The notes under the pieces: generated by a model | Told to the model about the DNA's origin: nothing | Database searches by the model: none | What the model saw: the letters and a program-made list of their open reading frames with translations, nothing else | Shown here: one piece after another, positions 57,407 through 64,000 of the stretch | Layout: every line of letters starts with the position of its first letter | How positions within the stretch are numbered: the stretch's first letter is position 1 | Position numbers and translations under genes: made by a program | Source: Schistocerca nitens | Lineage: Eukaryota > Arthropoda > Insecta > Orthoptera > Acrididae | Length of the DNA stretch: 64,000 bases | Reading direction: 5' to 3' | Assembly: GCF_023898315.1 (NCBI RefSeq) | Contig: NC_064619.1 | Coordinates: 300,118,150-300,182,149, forward strand

Positions 57407-58425
57407 CCCCTTCTCTCTGCCAGGTATCATTTCGCCAGCGGTTTAGTTGGCGCCGTTCTGTGATGTATTCTCCCATAATCTGAAATACCTTGTCCCGTCT
57501 GCCTTTCTTCAACCAGTACGCTGCTGATCTTTGGCGGACGATGATGTCAGTGGGGCACACTCCCATCACCATGCGTAGTGCTTCCAGCGATGTTGTGCCG
57601 AAGGCCCCCAACATCCTGAGCAGAACACTTCTTTGGCCACTTCCCACAATGATTTTATGTATTGCAACCTTTGTCGATGGGCTCAGGAGCTTGATGCCTA
57701 GCATACTATCGATTCGAATAGTGCGATATGATACGTACATTTTCTTTGTGGTTAGTCTATATTTTATTGTATTTGGTATTGCTAATTTATGCATTATTTT
57801 CATTGCTTTGTCATTGGTAAGTCTGAAATGTTAAGAGAAATTCAGTTTGTTGTTAATGTGTAATCCTAGATATCTTGTCACTCTTGTGATATTTGTGATA
57901 TTTAGCTTGATGCTGGTGTTTCCTTGAAGTTCGCCTTTCAGTAGTAAGTACACTGTTTCATTAGCTGAAATTGTAAGTTTATTGTTATTACACCATTCAC
58001 TGTTGTCAACGAGGAGTTCACTAGCAGTACCACAGAACATGGGTCCACATCTGAACCACCGTGGGCACCCAGGTGATTTTGTTGACAACTCTTCGATGGG
58101 CCACTTGCCAACCTACAGCTCTGTGTCTGCAGTAGTAGAGGAAGCTGTTATACAAAGGTGTTCGGATTTGCATTGGTCTTAACTTTGCGAATAGCGTAGG
58201 CTACCAAAGGTTGTTAAAAGAGCCAGATGTGTCAGTCAGTATTGCCACGATATATTTGTCCTGTACATTCTGAGTTATGTATAATGCCATGTTTATTACA
58301 TCGTCGATAGGCTTGTGCGTCTGGAACGCATACTGAAGTGGAATGAGCCTTTTTACATGATTCTTAACAAGTGTTGGTAATGATTAAATTGGAACGCAAC
58401 GTTACATTTAATTTAGAAAAAGGCA

Positions 58426-59283
58426 GATGCCAGACAGAGTACTAAAATTCGGAGAGCGAACGTTTCAGGAAGAGTCAAGCTTTATTTTCCTCCCTTCCAC
58501 ATACAGAGTGATTCAGGTGCCCCTACCGCTGTCGTTTTATGCAACCCGCAATGTTATAGTGGGCCTTCACAAGCCACAGCCGAGATTTTCATATTTTGTC
58601 TCTCACTACACGCAAAGTATTTGTCCTACAGAAAATATGAACGGGACCTTTTTGTAGGAAACTTAATGCAGTTAAACTTTCTACTCGGATACGTTTTCGC
58701 TATAGGCCCCAGTTTTCGAGTTATTGAAGAAAAACGTACAAAAGTGACCTTCAAATGCACCTTGACTCACACACTCAGCCCTCAGCGACCAGGATTTCTA
58801 GTATGTCGTTCACAGCACTGCCTCCTGGCACTGTAAATGTGTTTTCGACTGCACGAATTATTTCGCCCATTCGACCTCTTTTGCCTTCATTGACTGGTCT
58901 TATTACGCCACCAATTTGGTCGACAACATAGAAGTTGTAAAATTGGCGTTTGTGTAAATTTTACCTAACAATTTTGTGAATTTTAACAGCATAAAATAAA
59001 CAAATATACAAATATATCATTGTATTCGTCAGAACTTCTGACTAAGGAACTACTGTGCGTGTAAGGGTTGCATTTGGGACGTATTATTAACGTAGTTAGT
59101 TTCAGCGTAACGTTTAGCAAAGTCGTTTTTTCTTCGTTACTCTCACGGACACCTTTAAATTTATAATGTCAACGAAGTAGCCGACTACGCTGGTGGCGTA
59201 ATAGCCCAATCTCTACGCACCAAAATACGTCGAATCCTGACTGGTGAGCGATGAGTGTGGAGTGGAAGTGCGTTTGAAGGTGA

Positions 59284-59285
<2 letters not shown>
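58426..59285. other. Unclassified; possible repeat
   Basis: No terminal repeats or coding motifs found. Parts (58700-59180) feel like a dispersed insect repeat from memory, but this could not be shown from the window. Confidence 0.3.

Positions 59286-59341
<56 letters not shown>
59286..59341. repeat. (TA)28 microsatellite
   Basis: An uninterrupted run of alternating T and A. Confidence 0.97.
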
Positions 59342-59343
<2 letters not shown>

Positions 59344-59619
59344 ACTCGTAACTGTGGCCTCCAGCGAAAACGTATCGCAGTAAAAAAGTTAGCTACATTA
59401 AATTTCTTACTAAAACATCCTGCTCATATTTTCTTGAGAACTGACAGTTTGCGCTTAGCGAGCGAGAGAATATGAAAATCTCGCACGTGGTTTATGAAGG
59501 CTTGCTATAACACTGCGGGTCGCATAAAATTACAGCGGTGGTGGTAGCTGAATCACCGCATGTATCTCGCTGAAAGACCAGTATGCTACGAGCTCATGCG
59601 GAGGATTATCAGACAACTG

Positions 59620-60105
59620 AAACTTCCTGGCAGATTAAAACTGTGTGCCCGACCGAGACTCGAACTCGGGAACTTTGTCTTTCGCGGGCAAGTGCTCTAC
59701 CAACTGAGCTACCGAAGCACGACTCACGCCCGGTCCTCACAGCTTTACTTCTGTCAGTATCTCGTCTCCTACCTTCCAAACTTTACAGAAGCTCTCCTGC
59801 GAACCGTGCAGAACTAGCACTCCTGAAAGAAAGGATATTGCGGAAATCCTTTCTTTCGGGAGTGCTAGTTCTGCAAGGTTCGCAGGAGAGCTTCTGTAAA
59901 GTTTGGAATGTAGGAGACAAGATACTGGCAGAAGTAAAGCTGTGAGGACCGGCCGTGAGTCGTGATTCCGTAGCTCAGATGGTAGAGCACTTGCCCGCGA
60001 AAGGCAAAGGTCCCGAGTTCGAGTTCGGTCGAGCACACAGTTTTAATCTGCCAGGAAGTTTCATATCAGCGCACACTCCGCTGCAGAGTGAAAATCTCAT
60101 TCTGG
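59620..60105. mobile_element. Inverted-dimer tRNA SINE (SINE G)
   Basis: A palindrome centred near 59842. Arms 59620-59838 and 59846-60064 are near-perfect complements. Each arm carries a tRNA-like unit (gtagctcagatggtagagca as box A, cgagttcgagttcggtcg as box B on the right arm). The two units point outward, away from each other. The right side continues with a non-palindromic tail (gcagagtgaaaatctcattc). A 13-bp TSD tatcagacaactg (59607-59619 and 60106-60118) shows the whole was inserted as one unit. Confidence 0.88.
59966..60038 (+). other. tRNA-like unit (right arm)
   Basis: attccgtagctcagatggta starts a tRNA-like fold with box A, an anticodon stem ttgcc/ggcaa and box B. The acceptor stem does not pair well, so this is a SINE head and not a working tRNA gene. 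Its mirror on the minus strand is at 59650-59728. Confidence 0.6.
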
Positions 60106-60118
60106 TATCAGACAACTG

Positions 60119-60235
60119 TTGTTCCGGCACACTGTCAGCGACTGGAACAGGGAAGGGAGCTAAATGACAGTGGTACGCAAAGTACCCTCCGCCATACACA
60201 ATCAGGTCGCTTGCGGAATGTAGATGTTGATGTAA
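60119..60235 (+). mobile_element. LINE 3'-end fragment
   Basis: agtggtacgcaaagtaccct, ccgccatacacaatcaggtc and the end gtagatgttgatgtaa resemble the 3' non-coding end of the CR1-type LINE, whose copies finish in gtagatgta repeats. Confidence 0.45.
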
Positions 60236-61639
60236 TTCTTTCAGGGGTGCATCACGCTTCCTGACTATGCTTGCATCAAATATCAATCCGGCATCTGCCT
60301 TTTACGTGATCGTTTCACTTTAAAACATCCCAAACGCATGTAGTTTGACATGTATTGAATGTGACCGTTCCAGTGATTGCTTTGGCAATCGTGTATTCAT
60401 ACCATAAAGGGTTTTCCCACCAATTTATGTACAATGTTTCAAATCTGTTTCTGTTAAGGACCAACTACCAATTCATGCATCAAGTGGTGATCCTCTGCAG
60501 ATTGTAAGGTGGCTCTGTTGCCTGTATGTCAGGCAGTAAATGTCAATCGCACTAACGTTCTTAATATTTTTAGTACATCACACTCTTCAGCAGACAAAAC
60601 GTCTACTGAAGCAAAAGTGCCTTGCCAGTGACGTTATTCCTGAAGCAGGAAACTCTTTGGGCACAAGACAATCGTGTGTCTTTGTTGGAGCAGTGAGAAA
60701 ATGTAATAACTTCTGACTGCGCAGTAGGACAGGCATAAATTTGATGGAAGTGGGCTGTTCTCTTGTGAATAGGAGATAGACGAGCTGTTCCGGATGAGCT
60801 TTGATGAAGCCTGAAACCGCCATTATTCTTAGACATGTATCGTGAAAGACTTATGATTACTGTTAATCGAAAGTAAAGCCATATTCAAGGTGTAACACGG
60901 CCACAGAATGTCAGTTTGTAGCTGTTTGCGAATCTTAACGTGCATAATGACTAACAGGTAATCCAGCACGTGTTCTGGCCTGATGGACGTTCTTGCTTCC
61001 CATACTCGTTACTTGTTTTTCTTATACCCATTCTCAATGAGTTTTTCAACACTTTTTTATGATTATAATTATTGTAAGTATTCACGAGGTTTACACTTTG
61101 GTTAAACCGTGGTCACGCACTGTGCCCCAGTAGTATTTGGTCTTGAGTATTTTCAAATTGTCACTGCAACCCACACTGCGTTAGTAATTTTCGCCTCAGT
61201 AAAGGCGACTTGTCCCAGGTTCGCGCATGTAGCACTATGTATATACCGGCCGACGACTTGCGCGCAGTTCCTTTATAAATTATACACACAAATCTCCAAC
61301 GTGAATCAGTCTACGCTTAATTTTAAAACTTTTGGAACAATATCTTCTGACTGTTTTTTGTGAGATTTAAAGTATTTTTCACTTTGGTTTCAAATCTGAC
61401 TTTGGTTTATCTGTATCACGTCAAATTTTTGTACAAATCAAGTCCAACGTTTTAGCTGTAGTCTCATTTTTTTGCTATCAGCGAGTTTTTTGCAATTGCT
61501 TTAAAAATAAATTATTTATAGAAAACTTGTGTAGAATCACTGCACGCTGTGTAAGAGTCGAGAACGCTATATCTTCACGTGAAAATGCCAACCACTATTA
61601 CAAAAGTGCAACAGATGTATGACAATTTAATTTCCCTTC
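60236..61639. other. AT-rich, no feature recognised
   Basis: No repeat family or coding motif identified on either strand. Confidence 0.5.
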
Positions 61640-63130
61640 GCTGATTTCATTGCATCAACTACTTTCTGACATGAGGCGATATTTCTCTTCCTTGATTGTA
61701 TCCGTTCACCAGTCCATCGCTTTTTAGTATAAAACAGCAGTAAGCCAACATGCTCGCATTCCACATTCAGTGGGATCTCTTGTCCGTCTTCTTGCAGTCC
61801 TGGTGGAAGCGTTTTCCTTGCTCTTCACTGTCATTAGAGGGAAAAAAACTGACATGTGAATGCAGAAAATGATGCAGCACACTCACGTTACATCCTAATT
61901 TCACGGAACTCTGCATTGTTGTTAACCATGTATTTATACTTTGGATGTTCGCTGTTGCCCAGAAAGTTGGATACTACTTCTTTAAAGATAATTTTTCCTC
62001 TGGATTTATTGTTTTTCGGAAAAATTGTTTCTCATTAAATTACTGATCTGCGGCCTTATAAAAAACCTTTCTTTAATATTCTCTTCAAGTACTCTCGGAA
62101 AACATGTTTTCAAATACAGGAAGGAACCACCATCTTTTAGAAGCGCCTTCATGAACAATTTCATTAATCCAAGCTTGATATGATGATGAGGTAATAGTAT
62201 TATCCTGCTTGACGTAACAGTTGGTTCATTATATTCTGTGAACCGGGTTGGAAGATTATCTTTCAGGCCAGTTGGTTACCTCCCAAAGCTTGTCTTTGGC
62301 TTCGCTGGCCGACTCACATATGGAAAACGGTATTTTTCTGTAGCTGTATTGTTGACCAAGTACATGCCAATTACTTTCAAATCCCACATATTCTCGAAGA
62401 ATGCTTTTCGTACTTGACGGGTTTGAACACAGCTTTTATGTTTTCGTGAGTCTCCTTGTGGTGTGTTGAATGGGTAAAGGGTATTGAGCCAAACACTTTT
62501 CCATGACGTAAAAGTACACATTTCAGGCTACGATGGATCATAAGTGACTTTAAAGAAATTCAACGAATCCTCAGTGTCGCAATGAAATACGAAATAGTCT
62601 CCTTCTTTCAAGAATTGTATTAATTACTTTCGTCTGTTCCTGTTCCACGAGAATGATTCTCCACGTAGCAGAAAATGTTTTGCTTTCAGTTATAACACAA
62701 GGAGTTCGACGACGTCTTTTGTCAGATTCAAGTCATAAGGTAAATCATTTAGTTCGGCTTGACTAAATAATTCTGGTGCAGACCCTTCTTCCGACTTGTA
62801 ATCATCACCATCATCGCATTCATTTTCTGAACTGCTCTCCTGTGCAAAACTCAAGAATTACATTTGCAATTGCAGTAGGGAGATTCACTACATGTAACTG
62901 GGCGTAAGGCGAAAGAAATGTTAGGATATTTTATATCCTCCTTACTTTTTAAGTTATGACCTTCGGCGTTAATCATATAGAAATGAAAATAATAAACTTC
63001 ATTTCGCGGCTCTCTACAAACCATGGGAATTGCAAAAGACATTGATTTCCTCTTCCCATTTTTCCACAGTCTCAGTCCTCAATATATGTAACGCATACCT
63101 TGTGAGGTAGCCGGGTTTTGTCTTGATCAT
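61640..63130 (-). pseudogene. Decayed copy of a recurrent uncharacterised protein family
   Basis: Minus-strand frames give a chain of blocks in consistent order: SSSENECDDGDDYKSEEGS with PELFSQAELNDLPYDLNL and TKDVVEL (near 62700-62840), LIQFLKEGDYFVFHCDTEDS (62560-62630), QVRKAFFENMWDLKVIGMYL (62276-62521), HHHIKLGLMKLFMKAL and FLYLKTCFPRVLEENIKERF (62060-62200), and HFLHSHVSFFPSNDSEEQGK then RFHQDCK (61790-61890). I recognise the order and the motifs HIKLGLMK and SEEQGKRFHQD from a family found in many copies in arthropod and other animal genomes, but its function is unknown to me. High copy number suggests a mobile element. Many stops; not functional. Confidence 0.55.
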
Positions 63131-64000
63131 GTGAAGTAGACATTTTTTACGAAAGTGTTAAAGTGCTGTCTTTGCTTAGCAATCACTCAGTTACCACAAA
63201 CATAGTACGATACGTTTGGGTTATTGAAAACTTGCGGGAACTTATTTCTTAGAAATTGTAAAACCACATTTAACAGCACAGATATAATCTCACAATAATA
63301 CAGCATGTCTACAATGAACTAAAGTATTCGGGATAACAGCCAGACGCCTGAGACAAATGTAGCCAATTATTGCATCTTACTAAAAAAAAATTTCCCTTAT
63401 TTCTAATAAAGATTCTCTGCGTGGAAGATTGGTTTAAATGAAAAATGTGTTTACTCTCTTTGTGAAAAAACTATACGTGATAGAAAAAAAACTAATAACA
63501 GATCTGAAGTCAAAGCAAAAACGTAACCCAGGGGCAGCGAAAATAACGTAGACATCAAATATTATGTAGCATAGTGTAATGAAAATCGTATCAAAATTTC
63601 TGCACCTGCTCCTTAGACTAACTTTCACATATTGACTGGCATAGACACAGATCGTTATTGCAAGTTTCATCTCCCTCTGCATAATTTTCTGTAATTCTCG
63701 GCCTATCGTTGCCATTGTCACTCTTTCGCCTTTTTATAAAAGCTTGAGCTATGTACCTTCCACACACCACGTACATAATGTTCGTTCTTTTAATATGTAA
63801 CATACGTTTGTAGCTGCACTGGTCTACGAGATGGAGAACACATGCACAAAGAGATTCTGTTGCACAAATTGATTAACTTCGGGGATCTAAGATGGAACAT
63901 GCAAATGTAACAAGTAACCAGATAGCCTGCTAGCTTGCAGCTAATGGTAAACTGTACTGATAAACCGGACCATCGTATACGTAAATCAGTATTGGCAGAG
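63131..64000. other. AT-rich, no feature recognised
   Basis: Short frames only on the minus strand (63434-63721 and 63618-63803), with no recognisable motif. Confidence 0.5.

Larger units (their letters stand above)
56690..58425 (-). mobile_element. R1-type LINE fragment, interrupted by two SINEs
   Basis: Minus-strand reverse transcriptase and C-terminus. In reading order: LQYAFQTHKPIDDVINMALY and ITQNVQDKYIVAI (58330-58240), VGWQVAHRRV (58095), then EWCNNNKLTISANETVYLLL (57831-58015), AIPNTIKYRLTTKKMYVSYR and GQRSVLLRMLGAFGTTSLEA (57357-57803), and AAYWLKKGRRDKVFQIMGEY. These blocks are typical of R1-clade LINEs. Remains of the C-terminus extend to 56690 beyond the SINEs. The FADD box region is degraded. 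Confidence 0.75.

Noticed and set aside
57490-57834. 114-residue plus-strand frame
   Set aside because: Shadow of the minus-strand R1-type reverse transcriptase remnant.
59966-60038. Functional tRNA gene
   Set aside because: Acceptor stem does not pair, and the unit is mirrored in a SINE with a TSD. The same reasoning applies to the tRNA-like heads at 27286, 29079 and 37330.

Overview
This window looks like eukaryotic, repeat-dominated intergenic DNA from a large insect genome. The best guess is an orthopteran such as a grasshopper or locust (Schistocerca-like). The evidence is about nineteen copies of one tRNA-derived SINE (here SINE A), many Tc1/mariner transposons, RTE-, CR1- and R1-type LINEs, a Penelope-like element and a long LTR retrotransposon, on an AT-rich background. 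The assignment to Orthoptera rests on remembered similarity of these repeats and is inference. No convincing host protein-coding exon, functional tRNA or rRNA gene, CRISPR array or operon was found.

Layout. 0.4-3.3 kb: a Tc1 copy broken by a solo LTR, an internally deleted mariner and a SINE. 4-5.2 kb: a Tc1 copy. 5.4-9.1 kb: SINE and Tc1 remnants. 9.2-18.7 kb: a complete 9.5-kb LTR retrotransposon with 1.7-kb LTRs and a gag-like gene but no pol; it landed in an older Tc1/mariner-type copy whose two halves flank it. 19.3-23.5 kb: a Tc1 copy, a mariner scrap, a 5S-rRNA-derived SINE, a SINE-in-SINE and another tRNA SINE. 24.3-26 kb: a LINE split by a foldback element. 26.2-30.1 kb: Tc1, tRNA SINEs and two mariner-type copies. 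30.1-30.5 kb: a GC-rich patch.

30.8-37.6 kb: SINE clusters, a Penelope-like remnant, a 1.1-kb foldback with a SINE in each arm, and a Tc1 copy. 37.8-40.8 kb: a Tc1 element carrying three later insertions (a young RTE LINE and two SINEs). 40.9-42 kb: a mariner with a SINE inserted. 42-47.1 kb: nearly repeat-free AT-rich DNA with one decayed inverted repeat. 47.1-51.5 kb: three almost complete Tc1/mariner elements with terminal repeats. 51.5-58.4 kb: a GC-rich patch, a Tc1 fragment, then RTE-, CR1- and R1-type LINE fragments. 59.3-60.1 kb: a TA microsatellite and an inverted tRNA SINE. 61.6-63.1 kb: a decayed copy of a recurrent uncharacterised protein family.

The parts do not form a pathway. 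They are layers of insertions whose order can often be read from target-site duplications (TSDs). The most unusual observations are hammerhead-ribozyme-like cores in two unrelated inverted-repeat elements and, decayed, near the Penelope-like remnant; the pol-less LTR element with one in-frame TGA in gag; the 5S-derived SINE; two SINE families sharing a tail but not a head; and an inverted-dimer tRNA SINE with a 13-bp TSD.
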